Shown: one piece after another, positions 10,884 through 22,187 of the stretch
Layout of the letters: each line of letters begins with the position of its first letter
Numbering within the stretch: position 1 is the stretch's first letter
From: Myxococcales bacterium
GTDB lineage: Bacteria > Myxococcota_A > Polyangia > Haliangiales > Haliangiaceae
NCBI GenBank assembly: GCA_028287115.1
Contig: JAQBQF010000020.1
Span: 1 to 64,000, forward strand
Reading direction: 5' to 3'
Length of the DNA stretch: 64,000 nucleotides
Made by a program: the position numbers and the translations under genes
Notes under the pieces: model-generated
The model's database searches: none
What the model saw: only the letters and a program-made list of their open reading frames with translations
What the model was told of the DNA's origin: nothing

Positions 10884-11942
10884 CTACGGTTTCATCACCT
10901 CGCGCATGACCGCGGTCGCGTAGGCACCGCCTGGCAACGTGAACCGCACTTCGATGACCTCCGGCTCGATCTCCACCACGCTCGTCTCGCGAACCTCGAT
11001 CGTCGCGTCGCGTCGCGTGCCCTCGGCAATCGCTCGCACGGCCGAGAAGGAATCTCGCGTCAGGCCCGCGGCGGCGAGGATCGCATCCTCGCGCTCGGCG
11101 GCGGGAGTCCCTTCCGGTGACCTGCGCATTCGATCCCCGAACATCGGCCCGGTGACCGCGAGCTCGCCCGCGACGAGCCGCGCTTCGTCGGTCGCCGGAT
11201 CTTCGCACGTGAACTGGCCGCCATCGCGCTTGTGCAGGATGTCGCCGGCGAGCGCGCGCGCGTAGAGCCCGTCGCCGATCCGCGCGACGAGCCAGTCGTT
11301 GAACAGCTGCGACTGCAGCGATGACACGAGCAGCCTGGCGAGCTTGCGATCGCGCGGCGGCCGCTCGCCCATCACGATCGCGCGGCCCCGTGCCGCGTTG
11401 TCGCCGTCGCGGCCGAACCGTTGCTCGCCGTACCAGTTCGGTGCTCCCGGAGGCGCGGCGAGTCGCTCGAGGATCGCGGTCGCGCGTGCCGCCGCATCGG
11501 GCGCCACGCCACGGACGCGCAACTGGAAGCGATTCGCGCGAACGTGCCCGGTGCGCAGCTTGTTACCGTGGCGCTTGATCTCGAGGATCGCGAGATCGGG
11601 GATGGCGATCGCGTGCACCGCCTCCGGAGTTACCGGCGGCGGCAGAGACAACCACTGGCGCGTCACCGCATGCCGATCTTTCATGCCGGCGACGCCGATA
11701 TCGCGCGGCGAGACGGCGACTGCGCGCGCGATTCGCTCGACAGCGTGCGAGGTCGTCATGCCTCGCTTCTCGATCCGGACATAGACATGATCGCCCGTGC
11801 CACTCGGGAGATACGCAGGTTCTTCGTCGACGAGAAAGTCTTCGGCCGAGGTGCGGAGGACGCCACCTGTCCCCGGCAGATCCGCCGTGAGATACGGCAG
11901 CGCGCTCGTGCCGGGAGGCACAGTGACGTTCTGATCTTCCAC
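10884..11942 (-). CDS. truD: tRNA pseudouridine(13) synthase TruD
   Basis: 352 residues, normal for TruD. The hallmark motif GMKDRHAVTRQW near residue 85 includes the catalytic aspartate. Other family blocks are EDFLVDEEPAYLPSGTGDHVYVRIEKRGMTT, FQLRVRG, PNWYGEQRFGRDGDNAARGR and the C-terminal EVRFTLPGGAYATAVMREV. Role: isomerises U13 of tRNA-Glu to pseudouridine. It is the first gene of a minus-strand series that runs into exbB (7-base gap), an unusual neighbour pairing with an envelope motor. It lies divergent from the ChaN-like gene across a 52-base gap. Confidence 0.95.
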   Translation of the reverse strand: MEDQNVTVPPGTSALPYLTADLPGTGGVLRTSAEDFLVDEEPAYLPSGTGDHVYVRIEKRGMTTSHAVERIARAVAVSPRDIGVAGMKDRHAVTRQWLSLPPPVTPEAVHAIAIPDLAILEIKRHGNKLRTGHVRANRFQLRVRGVAPDAAARATAILERLAAPPGAPNWYGEQRFGRDGDNAARGRAIVMGERPPRDRKLARLLVSSLQSQLFNDWLVARIGDGLYARALAGDILHKRDGGQFTCEDPATDEARLVAGELAVTGPMFGDRMRRSPEGTPAAEREDAILAAAGLTRDSFSAVRAIAEGTRRDATIEVRETSVVEIEPEVIEVRFTLPGGAYATAVMREVMKP

Positions 11943-11994
11943 TCGGCGAGGTGTAGCACCGCTCGCCGTCGGTAAGCGGTGTAGGATCTACGTC

Positions 11995-13044
11995 ATGCAA
12001 CGCGCGTTGTGCGCTCTCGCCCTTGCGGCTTCTGCTTGCGGCGGCCGTTACGGTGGAACGCCGATCGCGAGGCCTGGAACTGCCGCGGCGCCTTCCGGCG
12101 GGATCGAAGGGGCCGCGTTGCCGTACCAGATCCTCGACGCCCGCACCGGCAGGCAGATCGACACGGCGGCCTTCTGGGAACAGCTCGCGAGCAAGCACGC
12201 GGTGTGTGTCGGTGAGGAACATTCGAATCCTCACCACCATTGGATGCAGCTCGAGATCGTCCGCCACCTCGCGAAGCAATGGCCGGAGCTCGCGCTCGGG
12301 ATGGAGATGTTCCAGCGGCCGTTTCAAGGCGTGCTCGATGACTACGCCGCCAAGCGGATCTCGGCGGATGCGCTGCGATCGCGCACCGGGTACGAGGAGC
12401 GCTGGGGTTACGACTTCAATTTTTACGGCCCGACGATCGACGCCGTCGTCGCGGGGCACGGCGTGCTCCTCGCGCTGAACGCACCCAAAGAGCTGACGAA
12501 GAAGATCGCGCACCACGGGCTCGAGTCGCTGACCGCGACCGAGAAGAGCCAGGTCCCCGAGCTCGAGCTCCACGACTCCGCGCATCGCGCGTGGTTCGAC
12601 GATCTGATGGAGACGATGGGCGGCAGCTCGGCGCACTCGATGAAGAAGCCCGATGCGCCTGCCCCTGCCGACTCGAAGCCCGATGCGGCGAAACACGATG
12701 AGGGTGACGAGGCACCCGAGATGCCGAGCGCGGATCGGATCTATACGGTGCAAGTCACGTGGGACGAGACGATGGCCGACACCGCGGTCAAGTGGCTGCG
12801 CGCGACGCCGAACGGCCGCATCGTGATCCTCGCCGGCACCGGCCACTGCCACGACTCGGCGATCGTCAATCGGATCAAGCGGCGCGGCATCAGCGATGTC
12901 GTCTCGGTGCGGAGCGTCGTCGACGACGGCGAAGGTGGCGTCGCCGAGGTCCTCGCGAAGCCGGCCAACGATTACCTCGTCGTGCTCGAGCTGTCGGCGG
13001 ACGCGAAGGCGAAGCTCAAGGAAAAGGCGAAGGCGGCCGAGTAG
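11995..13044 (+). CDS. ChaN-like haem-binding lipoprotein (Tiki/DUF399 superfamily)
   Basis: 349 residues starting with a lipoprotein signal (RALCALALAASACGG, cysteine near 15). The ChaN block VCVGEEHSNPHHHWMQLEIV near residues 66-85 carries the glutamate/histidine cluster characteristic of this superfamily, followed by LALGMEMFQRPFQGVLDDY and EERWGYDFNFYGPTIDAV. Near the end are GRIVILAGTGHCHDSAIVNRI and a basic tail. Family knowledge: ChaN of Campylobacter binds haem and is linked to iron uptake; relatives include Tiki metalloproteases, so either activity is possible. A Pro/Ala/Asp-rich insert (about 215-245) is unusual. Its transcript diverges from truD-exbBD-tonB; a link to TonB-driven iron uptake is attractive but inferred. 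Confidence 0.8.
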   Translation: MQRALCALALAASACGGRYGGTPIARPGTAAAPSGGIEGAALPYQILDARTGRQIDTAAFWEQLASKHAVCVGEEHSNPHHHWMQLEIVRHLAKQWPELALGMEMFQRPFQGVLDDYAAKRISADALRSRTGYEERWGYDFNFYGPTIDAVVAGHGVLLALNAPKELTKKIAHHGLESLTATEKSQVPELELHDSAHRAWFDDLMETMGGSSAHSMKKPDAPAPADSKPDAAKHDEGDEAPEMPSADRIYTVQVTWDETMADTAVKWLRATPNGRIVILAGTGHCHDSAIVNRIKRRGISDVVSVRSVVDDGEGGVAEVLAKPANDYLVVLELSADAKAKLKEKAKAAE

Positions 13045-13194
13045 CTCATCACGGGGGGCGAGCAGATCAGCGGAGGGGTGTTGATCCAGTCGTTCCGCTT
13101 ACAGACCTTCGGCTAAGTGGCCGCGACTGCACGCGCGTCGATATGTAACAATGCAATCGACGAGCTCGTCCGTTGGTAGCGAGCACAGGAGATC

Positions 13195-14415
13195 ATGATG
13201 CGCACCCTAACTTCACTTGTTCTAGCTCTCTCGCTCGCCGCATGTGGCGGATCCAAGTCGAACACCTCCAGTCCCGAGCCGCGGACGCCGGTTGTCGACC
13301 GCGGCGCACCGGTTGTCGAAGGTGGCTTCCCCGGCTACTACCCGGTGGGCAACAAACCCGGCGAAGCGATCACCACGAACGCGGGCTCGCAGACGGTGCA
13401 GCTCGCGGTTGTACTCGCCAAAGACGGCAGCGCGCGCAAGCTCGTCTGGATCGATCCGGGTGGTCGCTGGACCGAGATCGCGAGCTTGCCCGCCACCGTA
13501 GCTGTCTCTCCTGATGCGCCCGGACCCGACTGTGCGACGGCGAATGGCTCCGCGTGCGAGACCGTCGCTGTCACCAGCTTCAACCTCGACTCGCCGAGTA
13601 ACGTGCTCACGCTGCGAGGCTTCGCCAGTGGAAACACAGCCGACTACTGGATCACCTGGCTGCCGCGTTGGGATGCATCGCGCAACAACTTCATTGTCGA
13701 CAAGCCCAGCATCCAGCGTACCGGTAAGCCGCAGCCTTCGACGAGCGCTGCGCCCGCGAACACCGCGCCGAACCTCGGCGCGCCGGACCCCACGGTGGAA
13801 TGGAAGCCTTCTACCAATTCCGAGGATGCAGGCGCGTACGTCACTTCGGGACTGCCTGCGATCTCCGCCGACGGAACCGCGGTGTTGTTCGCGGTGCAAG
13901 GCGCGGATGATGCGCGCGGTACGCCGCATCTGGAGCTGGTCACAACCGACCTTCACAATGTCGTGCTCGACAGCTTCGTGCTGCCGAAGCTCCGCCGTGA
14001 CACCCCGCGTGCCCGCGCCGCGCCGACCGCGGCCGCGTTGCGTGCCGCAGCCGATTTTCTCAAGGCCAGCAACGCCAAGCACTCGTGGCATCCCCTGCAC
14101 TGGCAAGACGTAGCGGTGCGCGATGGAGCGGTCGTCGTCGATGGCTTCGAGATCGCATCGGTCGGCTCCGACCAGATCGTGCGCATCTCGAAGAACAAGT
14201 CCGTGATCCTCGACAAGATCGATCTCGCGCGCGATGTCGCGACGACGCATGTGGCCTCGAAGGCCCCCCAGCCAGGCTGTGGCAAGGAGCCTCACGTGTC
14301 CGGAATCGCGATCGACGAGGCCCACTCCGTTGCGCTGATCCGATCGACGCTCCTCGCACGCGACGGTTGCTTTCCCGATCCCGTGTTCGCCGTGCACAGC
14401 TGGGCGAAGCGATGA
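13195..14415 (+). CDS. Lipoprotein of unknown function
   Basis: 406 residues from ATG 13195, with a good Shine-Dalgarno (AGGAGA, 13187-13192). The N-terminus is a lipoprotein signal, LTSLVLALSLAACGGSKS (lipobox LAAC). I recognise no domain. The body contains Ser/Pro/Thr-rich linkers (near 20-30 and 178-195), pairs of cysteines (PDCATANGSACETV, QPGCGKEPHVSG, RDGCFPDPVF) and alternating strands resembling a beta-propeller or WD-like secreted protein (LPAISADGTAVLFAVQGADD, GIAIDEAHSVALIRS). It is followed closely by another exported protein of unknown function, and the two may form an operon. Confidence 0.75.
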   Translation: MMRTLTSLVLALSLAACGGSKSNTSSPEPRTPVVDRGAPVVEGGFPGYYPVGNKPGEAITTNAGSQTVQLAVVLAKDGSARKLVWIDPGGRWTEIASLPATVAVSPDAPGPDCATANGSACETVAVTSFNLDSPSNVLTLRGFASGNTADYWITWLPRWDASRNNFIVDKPSIQRTGKPQPSTSAAPANTAPNLGAPDPTVEWKPSTNSEDAGAYVTSGLPAISADGTAVLFAVQGADDARGTPHLELVTTDLHNVVLDSFVLPKLRRDTPRARAAPTAAALRAAADFLKASNAKHSWHPLHWQDVAVRDGAVVVDGFEIASVGSDQIVRISKNKSVILDKIDLARDVATTHVASKAPQPGCGKEPHVSGIAIDEAHSVALIRSTLLARDGCFPDPVFAVHSWAKR

Positions 14416-14495
14416 TTCGTCAGCTGAGCGAAAGCGAGCACGGCCGCCAGGCCTTGATCGCAAGTGGCCGACCGTTGCGAGCACAGCGTCGCTGC

Positions 14496-15104
14496 ATGCT
14501 GCGACATCTTTCAAGCCTTCTCGCTCTCATCGTGATGACCGCTACGTCCATGGCGTCGGCCGATCGCGAACCTGTCAAGTCGACCCCGAAGTCCCTCGCC
14601 GCAGGAGCAGACCCTTGCAAGGACCTGAACGTCAACAACGGAAAGTGCACGGTCGTCGCGACGCTCAAGTCGAAGAGCGGTGACTCGACCACGACGCTAT
14701 ACAACTTCAATTCCGAGGCGGGCGAGGCGGTGACCTTCGTGTTTGTCACCGCGAAGGGGAGTGAGCGGACCGTGTCACCGGACATCTCTTTCCTCCACAC
14801 CCTCGAGGCCGGGACCTGGCACTCCCTGGTCAAGGCCACCCCCAAGCTTCGCCAGATCATGATCGACGGTGCGCCCGCGGTCGCTCTCCAGGTGGTGTCG
14901 ACCAGCCGCGCAACTTCCCCGGACAAGTCGACGAAGGCTCGGACTTGGGACACGTTCTCGTTCGTCGTGTGTGGGGCCGGCAAGAATGGCGCCGCGTGCA
15001 CGCGGATCAGCTTCGGTGACGACACGACCTCGTGCTCGGCAGCGCTCTCCGATAGCGGCGAGATCAAGCACTCCTGTACAGAGACGACCCAGCTGTCCTT
15101 GTGA
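14496..15104 (+). CDS. Secreted protein of unknown function
   Basis: 202 residues using ATG 14496, which is immediately followed by a classical Sec signal (SSLLALIVMTATSMASA). An in-frame ATG at 14412 overlaps the stop of the preceding lipoprotein gene (ATGA) but would add a 28-residue polar extension before the signal, so I prefer the later start. Mature protein: six cysteines, several in pairs (DPCKDLNVNNGKCTV, VVCGAGKNGAACTRI, TTSCSAAL, KHSCTETT), suggesting disulfides and an extracytoplasmic beta-sandwich. I recognise no family. The lipoprotein gene at 17398 has a partly similar layout (TWDTFSFVVCGAGKNGAACTRI here versus [15 protein letters not shown] there), so the two may be distant paralogues. 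Confidence 0.7.
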   Translation: MLRHLSSLLALIVMTATSMASADREPVKSTPKSLAAGADPCKDLNVNNGKCTVVATLKSKSGDSTTTLYNFNSEAGEAVTFVFVTAKGSERTVSPDISFLHTLEAGTWHSLVKATPKLRQIMIDGAPAVALQVVSTSRATSPDKSTKARTWDTFSFVVCGAGKNGAACTRISFGDDTTSCSAALSDSGEIKHSCTETTQLSL

Positions 15105-15216
15105 ACAGCGCTACGCCTGTACGAACCATGACTTGATGCGGATCTCGATCGAACTCTTGGTTCTGCCGAGATCGAGACCGGCCAGAGGAGAACCTGGCCT
15201 CTTGGAGTCCGCTCCT

Positions 15217-15258
15217 TGCCAACATGCGCCCCGCGCGAGGCGCTCATGCTTGGCATTT
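15217..15258. terminator. Probable bidirectional terminator between convergent genes
   Basis: An imperfect inverted repeat TGCCAACATGCGCC (15217-15230) / GGCGCTCATGCTTGGCA (15239-15255), followed by TTT on the plus side, lies between the stop of the secreted protein (15104) and the stop of the TPR gene (15264). A second hairpin GGCCAG-N8-CTGGCC is at 15180-15199. The position between convergent 3' ends supports a termination role. Confidence 0.55.
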
Positions 15259-15263
15259 CCAAG

Positions 15264-16007
15264 TCACGGGCGCGGCAGGGCCGAGCCGGCGCGCGGGCCG
15301 TTCTCGTCGTTCGCGACGCGGATGTAGAGCTTCGCGCTCTTGTTCTCGGGATCGATCTCGAGCACGTCGTTCCACTCGGCGAGCGCGGCGTCCTTGCGGC
15401 CGAGCGAGAACATCGTCACGCCGAGATGGATCCGCGCCGGAATGAAGTCGGGCCGCAGCTTCTTGGCGTGCTCGAACTCGGCGACCGCCGCGTGGAACAT
15501 GCCCATGTCGCGGTAGACATTGCCGAGACGCACGCGCAGATCCGCGAACTCGGGACACAGATCGAGTGCCTTGGCGTATTCGCGAACGGCCTCGTCGAAC
15601 ATCGCGAGCCCCGCGTACGCCGCGCCGGTGTCGGCGTGCATGTTGGCGAGCTTGCCGCGCGCGAACGTGTCGAGCGCGTTGGGTTGACCGACCGAGGCAC
15701 TCACTGCTTTCGTGTAGACCTCGCGTGCGCGATCGTACTTGCCGCGATCGTTGTACGTGACGGAGAGGTTGAGCGCCGCCTCCGTGTAGCGCGGGTTCAG
15801 CTTGAGCGCGGTCTCGAACGCTTCTTCCGCATCCTGGAACCGACCCTGCGAGTGATAGACGACGCCGAGCATGTTGTAGAGATCGGGAAACCGCGGGCGC
15901 GCCGAAGCTGCTTCGGCGAGAAATGGCTCCGCCCGCTCGAACTCGCCCGCGCTGTAGTGCTCCCGTCCCTGCGCGATCAGGTGGTCGATTGGCGTGGGAC
16001 TGCTCAT
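15264..16007 (-). CDS. Tetratricopeptide repeat protein
   Basis: 247 residues composed almost entirely of TPR units from about residue 8 to 230 (examples: [107 protein letters not shown]). No signal peptide or membrane segment, so probably a cytoplasmic scaffold. It is the third gene of bamD-lipoprotein-TPR on the minus strand, 9 bases after the lipoprotein stop. TPR proteins of this size occur near motility and envelope genes in myxobacteria, but no specific partner can be assigned from sequence. Confidence 0.88.
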   Translation of the reverse strand: MSSPTPIDHLIAQGREHYSAGEFERAEPFLAEAASARPRFPDLYNMLGVVYHSQGRFQDAEEAFETALKLNPRYTEAALNLSVTYNDRGKYDRAREVYTKAVSASVGQPNALDTFARGKLANMHADTGAAYAGLAMFDEAVREYAKALDLCPEFADLRVRLGNVYRDMGMFHAAVAEFEHAKKLRPDFIPARIHLGVTMFSLGRKDAALAEWNDVLEIDPENKSAKLYIRVANDENGPRAGSALPRP

Positions 16008-16016
16008 CCCCCAAGA

Positions 16017-16376
16017 CTAACGCGGCGTGCTGCCGGCGGGGGCGACGGGACCACGAGGAGTTTGCGGCGGCGTGCGGGCATCGGTCGGGGTAACGAGCCA
16101 TTCGAGGCCGCCGTCGAGGTGCCACTGGACGAACATGCCGCCATCGTAGGGATGGATCGGCATGCCTCGATCGCTGGGGCGGAGAACCAGATCGTTGTGC
16201 TCGGGGCACTGCGGGAGGTTCGAGGTGTTGGTGGCCAGTCCAGCCGGTGGATCGTCCCACGGATGTGGCGGCTGGTAGCACGGCTCACCCGGTGCCGCGA
16301 TTCGCTGCGCATTCTCGGGCGGGTGCTTCGGCCCGCCGCACGCGAACGCCAGAACGAGCGGTAGCAATCTGCGCAT
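16017..16376 (-). CDS. Small lipoprotein of unknown function
   Basis: 119 residues. Lipoprotein signal LLPLVLAFACGG with cysteine at residue 13. The mature part contains two further cysteines (EPCYQPPHPWDD, LPQCPEHNDLVL) and is rich in Pro, Trp and His (HPYDGGMFVQWHLDGGLEW). It ends with PPQTPRGPVAPAGSTPR, almost the same tail as the neighbouring BamD-like protein. No family recognised. It lies 78 bases downstream of bamD and 9 bases upstream of the TPR gene on the same strand, so a role in the outer-membrane assembly neighbourhood is possible. Confidence 0.75.
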   Translation of the reverse strand: MRRLLPLVLAFACGGPKHPPENAQRIAAPGEPCYQPPHPWDDPPAGLATNTSNLPQCPEHNDLVLRPSDRGMPIHPYDGGMFVQWHLDGGLEWLVTPTDARTPPQTPRGPVAPAGSTPR

Positions 16377-16454
16377 CGGCCCTCGGACGCAACATCCACA
16401 CGCGCATTCAACGTGAACGTTGCTTGCCCGAAGGCGCGTCGCGTCGCGTCTCGA

Positions 16455-17291
16455 CTAGCGCGGCGTCGGCGCCGACGGACCACGAGGCGTTTGCGACGCC
16501 GGTCGCAACGACCCCAACGCATCGCGCGCATCACCGGCGCGCGAGCTCTTCGGGAAATGGTCGACGAGGTCGGTCCACGCAAGCTTCGCGCGCTCCGGCA
16601 TGTCGACCGCGACGTATGCGCGACCGAGGAGCCACAGGGCTTCTTCGTCGTAGCCGACGCCGCGATAGCGCTCGAGGAGGCGGCGCAACCGCAGCACGGT
16701 GCCCATCGGCTTGCCGCGGTCCCAGTAGTAACGGGCGACGTACCACTCGTGATCGGCGAGCTTCTTGCCGACCTGAATCAAGATCTCCTTCGCCTTGTCG
16801 CGATAGGGCGAGTCTGGATACTTGTCGAGGAACGCCTTCAGCTCGTTCTGCGCATCTTCGGTCGACGATTGATCCTTCTCGTGTCCGGGTGGGAACAGCC
16901 AGAAGTCGGTCGGCAACTGCTTGAAGTACGACTCGCCGATCTTGTAGGACGCGTAGCCGTTCGAGACCATCTCGTGCGTCGGGTGGAACTTGATGAACAG
17001 GCGATAGCTGTCGATCGCTTCGAGGTACTGCTCGGCGCCGAACTCGGCATCGGAGAGCCGGAGCTCGGAGAGCACGGCGAACTTCGAGTACGGAAACCGG
17101 CTCTTGATGAAGCCGAAGTACTTCGAGGCCGCGATCCAATCCTTGTCGTCGAGCTCTTTCAGGCCCTTCTCGTAGTTTTTTTGCGCGGAGACCGAGTAGT
17201 CGACCGAGGCCGCGCCGCTCTTCGCGCCGCACGCGGCGCCAAAGAGGCAGACGCCCAGGCAGAAGACTAGGAGGAACCTCGAAGGAATCAT
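16455..17291 (-). CDS. bamD: Outer-membrane assembly lipoprotein BamD (YfiO family)
   Basis: 278 residues with lipoprotein signal [19 protein letters not shown] (cysteine near 21) and TPR-like helical repeats: [61 protein letters not shown], and [20 protein letters not shown] (the FxxxYPxSxY signature of BamD). Role: essential periplasm-facing subunit of the BAM complex that inserts outer-membrane beta barrels. The C-terminal tail [18 protein letters not shown] is an extra low-complexity extension not seen in standard BamD and is shared with the adjacent lipoprotein. Transcribed away from the lipoprotein/mnmG group. Confidence 0.92.
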   Translation of the reverse strand: MIPSRFLLVFCLGVCLFGAACGAKSGAASVDYSVSAQKNYEKGLKELDDKDWIAASKYFGFIKSRFPYSKFAVLSELRLSDAEFGAEQYLEAIDSYRLFIKFHPTHEMVSNGYASYKIGESYFKQLPTDFWLFPPGHEKDQSSTEDAQNELKAFLDKYPDSPYRDKAKEILIQVGKKLADHEWYVARYYWDRGKPMGTVLRLRRLLERYRGVGYDEEALWLLGRAYVAVDMPERAKLAWTDLVDHFPKSSRAGDARDALGSLRPASQTPRGPSAPTPR

Positions 17292-17397
17292 TGACGTTTA
17301 TTGCTCATACACCCGGCCGGGCGCGCGGATCAATGCGTTCTGGTGGCTCGCGATTGGACCGCGCACACAGGCCGGCGGTTGTCTGTATAAGAGGGGC

Positions 17398-18086
17398 ATG
17401 CGGATGGTGCTCTTGATCGTGGTCCTTGCCGCGTGCGGCGGGGATCGTCACATGATCGCGATAGGTCCTGCTCCTGCAAAGATGACGCGCGGGACGTTGG
17501 TTGGCCCGTTGTGTACGGGAGATCATTGCAAGTGCCGGGAGATCGCCGCGGCCGGCGACGGCGGTGCGGGAGTTCCGGAGGACGGCACGAAGCGATTCGA
17601 GATCCGGATGACCTCGGCGAACGAGCTGTGGGCGACCGTGCACGACACGGTGATGTACAAGAGCCCCGAGCACGCGGAGGAGTGCTTCTACGTCGATCTC
17701 GGCTCTGGAGAGACCGCGGTCGAGCTCCGCGCGAGCAAGCCCGAAGGTGTGTCGGCGAAGTGGGTGGTTCACGAGCTCGGGACCAAGACGAAGAGCTGGT
17801 ACGACACGTTCTCGATCGCGTGCGGCAGCCCCGGCGTGTGCTCGTTCGAAGAGCTCGACGCGCTCAAGGCCGATCAGGTTCACGCGAAGCGCGATCCGTG
17901 TGGCTCGGTCAAGGTGAAGGGCATCGAGTGGGACACCGGCAAGGCGCCGGACCAGCTGCATCCGAGCGAGCTCCTCGTCCGGCTCTCGCTCGACGTCTAC
18001 AAGTTCGAGCCGAGCAAGCCGCACGGCGAAGACTGCACGAAGAAGGCGGCGAAGACGGCTGCGCCCGAGGAGCCCGCGCCGGCGCC

Positions 18087-18090
<4 letters not shown>
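17398..18090 (+). CDS. Lipoprotein of unknown function upstream of mnmG
   Basis: 230 residues with a lipoprotein signal ([14 protein letters not shown], cysteine at about 13). Mature region: cysteine-containing strands ([55 protein letters not shown]) and an Ala/Pro/Glu-rich tail ([12 protein letters not shown]). No domain recognised. Its TGA overlaps the GTG start of mnmG (GTGA at 18087-18090), so the two are translationally coupled, although their products act in different compartments. Upstream, 17386-17391 reads TATAAG and could be a -10 element, but I see no matching -35 box. Confidence 0.78.
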
Positions 18091-20029
<1,939 letters not shown>

Positions 20030-20033
<4 letters not shown>

Positions 20034-21691
20034 AGCTATCCTCGCTTACGGTCACGGGTTTGTTGTGTGTGTCAGGGGTGGCGTCGGCGGGGGGATTGTT
20101 CCTCCCCGGCTCGGGATCGATCAGCACCGCTCGCGCGGGGGCAGGCGTCGCTTCGGCCGATGACGGTGAAGCGCTCGCGCTCAATCCCGCGGGGATCGCG
20201 AAGTCCAAGGGCACCGTGATCAGCATCGGGATCGCGGCGTTCGACTACATCATGTCGTTTCAGCGCAACGGCAACTACGACGCGCTCGCGAACGACGCGA
20301 CCTCGTACGAAGGCCAGCGCTATCCGGTCGTCGAGAACGATCCGCATCCGCCGCTCGGCATCGGACCGGTGCAGCCGGTCCCGGCGATCGCGATCATCAC
20401 GGATCTCGGGCAGGACATTCCGGCGTTGCGATCGGCGCTAGCCGGCGAAGTGCACGGCGCCCTCGGCCTGTATGCGCCCAGCGCGTACCCGTTCCGCAAC
20501 ATGTCCAAGGTCAACGGCAAGACCTACACGTTCAACGCGGACTTCGCGGATCCGCCGCCGCCCTCGCGCTACGACATCCTGCAGCAAGAGGCGGCGATCA
20601 TCCTGCCGAGCGTGGCGCTGTCGTACTCGCCTCACTTCATTCCGGGGCTCGATCTCGGCGGCCGATTCTCGCTCGGGATGGCGCAATTGAAGTCGACCGT
20701 CGCCGTGTGGGGTCAGCCGGCAAACTACGAGGAATGGATCAAGGCAGACGGCACGGTCACGCTCGACGCCAAGCAGAACTTCATGCCGGCGTGGTCGCTC
20801 GGCGCCGCGTATCACCCGACGCCGACGATCGAGTTTGGCGCGCAATACGTCGCGCAGATGGACATCCACGCCAAGGGTACGGCGCTCGCTGCGAACGGCC
20901 CGGCCGTAACCCTGTCCGGCGCCGCGATCGTGATCGTGCCGCCGCCGGACAACGTCGCGCGGTGTGCGCCGGGCGGCACCACGGCGCTGCTCAAGGGCTG
21001 CGTCGACCTCGCGCTGCCGGCGACCGCGACGATCGGCGGCCGCTACAAGTTCCTCGACGGTGACGGCAAGATGAAGGGCGACATCGAGCTCGACGTCGAC
21101 TGGGAGAACTGGAGCTCCGATCGGGTGACCAACTACCTCGTCGTCATCGACGGACAGGTGGCGACCGTCAGCAATCCGATGAACGGCATCGATCTCAAAG
21201 ACAACCTCGTGCGCCACGGTCTCCAAGATACGTATGCGGCGCGCCTCGGTGGCAGCTGGACGATCCCGGTGGAGGAGCAGGCGGTGATCGTGCGCGGCGG
21301 CCTGTCGTACGACACGGCCGCCGCGAAGCCCGGTTGGGAGCGCGCTGACATCGACGGCGCGGCGCGCACGATGATCGCGGCGGGTGCGTCGTACAAGATG
21401 AAGCGGACGCAGGTCGATCTCGGGTTCGGCGTGATCCTCGAAGGCACGCGCACCGATTCGCGCACGTGCAACCCGACGGGAATGGCCATCCCTGGTGGTG
21501 GCACGGAGACGGGTTGTAAACCCGATGGCACGACCGGCACCGGCACGGATCAGCTGCCCGACCAGCGCAAGGGTCCCGATCCGATCAACCCGCTGCTCGG
21601 GACGAACTCGCAGTTCGAAAACCCGGTCAACGCGGGCACGTACAAGTCGCACTACTTGGTGTTCACGCTCGGCTTCAAGACCTGGTTCTAA
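20030..21691 (+). CDS. FadL/OMPP1/TodX family outer-membrane hydrophobic-compound porin
   Basis: 553 residues, ATG overlapping the mnmG stop (ATGA, 20030-20033). Signal peptide [18 protein letters not shown], then the conserved FadL N-terminal hatch ([37 protein letters not shown]), where the NPAG motif near residue 51 is diagnostic. The rest is a long barrel with alternating strands and a C-terminal aromatic residue ([11 protein letters not shown]). A Pro/Gly/Thr-rich periplasmic or surface loop near 480-520 contains a cysteine pair. Role: passive uptake of fatty acids or other hydrophobic compounds across the outer membrane. No fatty-acid catabolic gene is adjacent. Confidence 0.92.
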
Positions 21692-21781
21692 GTAGAGCTC
21701 CCCGCAAGTTGGTGATCACCTACCCCTACGCCCACGCGCGGCTCCGAGCTGGCCACCAACTTCTGGGGACCTGGTTCTAAG
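21679..21781 (+). repeat. 14-bp direct repeats and inverted repeat after the FadL gene
   Basis: The 14 bases spanning the FadL stop (GACCTGGTTCTAAG, 21679-21692) recur exactly at 21768-21781. Between them lies an inverted repeat: CCCCGCAAGTTGGTG (21700-21714) and CACCAACTTCTGGGG (21754-21768), 9 + 4 paired bases with a 2-base mismatch and a 39-base loop. It may be a terminator-like structure or the footprint of a small duplication or excision. Bases 21782-21876 hold nothing else I can name. Confidence 0.6.
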
Positions 21782-21876
21782 CCCTCGCGGTGTGCCCGTT
21801 CTGGGCCACCTGCGCGACGGCGCCCACCGAGATCCTCTAGCGGCGTCGGGTTCGATCACGTGGCATAGTCACTCGT

Positions 21877-22143
21877 ATGTCCAAGGCGTTGGTCAAGCAA
21901 TCGAGTGCCGGTGGTGGTAGCGGAGTCGTACCGGCCGTCGCCAGCTTCGTGATCCCGGGTGTTGGTCAGCTCATCAACGGCGAGTCGGACAAGGCGGTCG
22001 GGGTGTTTGCGGTCAGCGTGGTCACCGGCTTGGCGTTCATCGGTGGACTCCCAATTCTCGGTGGCATCGCAGGCCTGGTGCACCTCGGGACGCACATTTA
22101 TGCCGTCGGCGACGCCTACGTGAAGGGCAAGAGAAAGCGCTGA
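21877..22143 (+). CDS. Small TM2-like membrane protein
   Basis: 88 residues. Two hydrophobic segments (VVPAVASFVIPGVGQLING and GVFAVSVVTGLAFIGGLPILGGIAGLV) and a basic C-terminus (KGKRKR). The FVIPGVGQLINGESDKAVG pattern resembles the 'lsffLPGlGQlYnGq' signature of TM2-domain and related small membrane proteins. Likely inner membrane. Function unknown; it is 45 bases upstream of the MoxR/VWA pair, so co-transcription is possible. Family assignment is by eye. Confidence 0.65.
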   Translation: MSKALVKQSSAGGGSGVVPAVASFVIPGVGQLINGESDKAVGVFAVSVVTGLAFIGGLPILGGIAGLVHLGTHIYAVGDAYVKGKRKR

Positions 22144-22187
22144 GCTTGGCCCGACGAATCACGGTGGGGTAAGGTGCTCGGCGGTAT

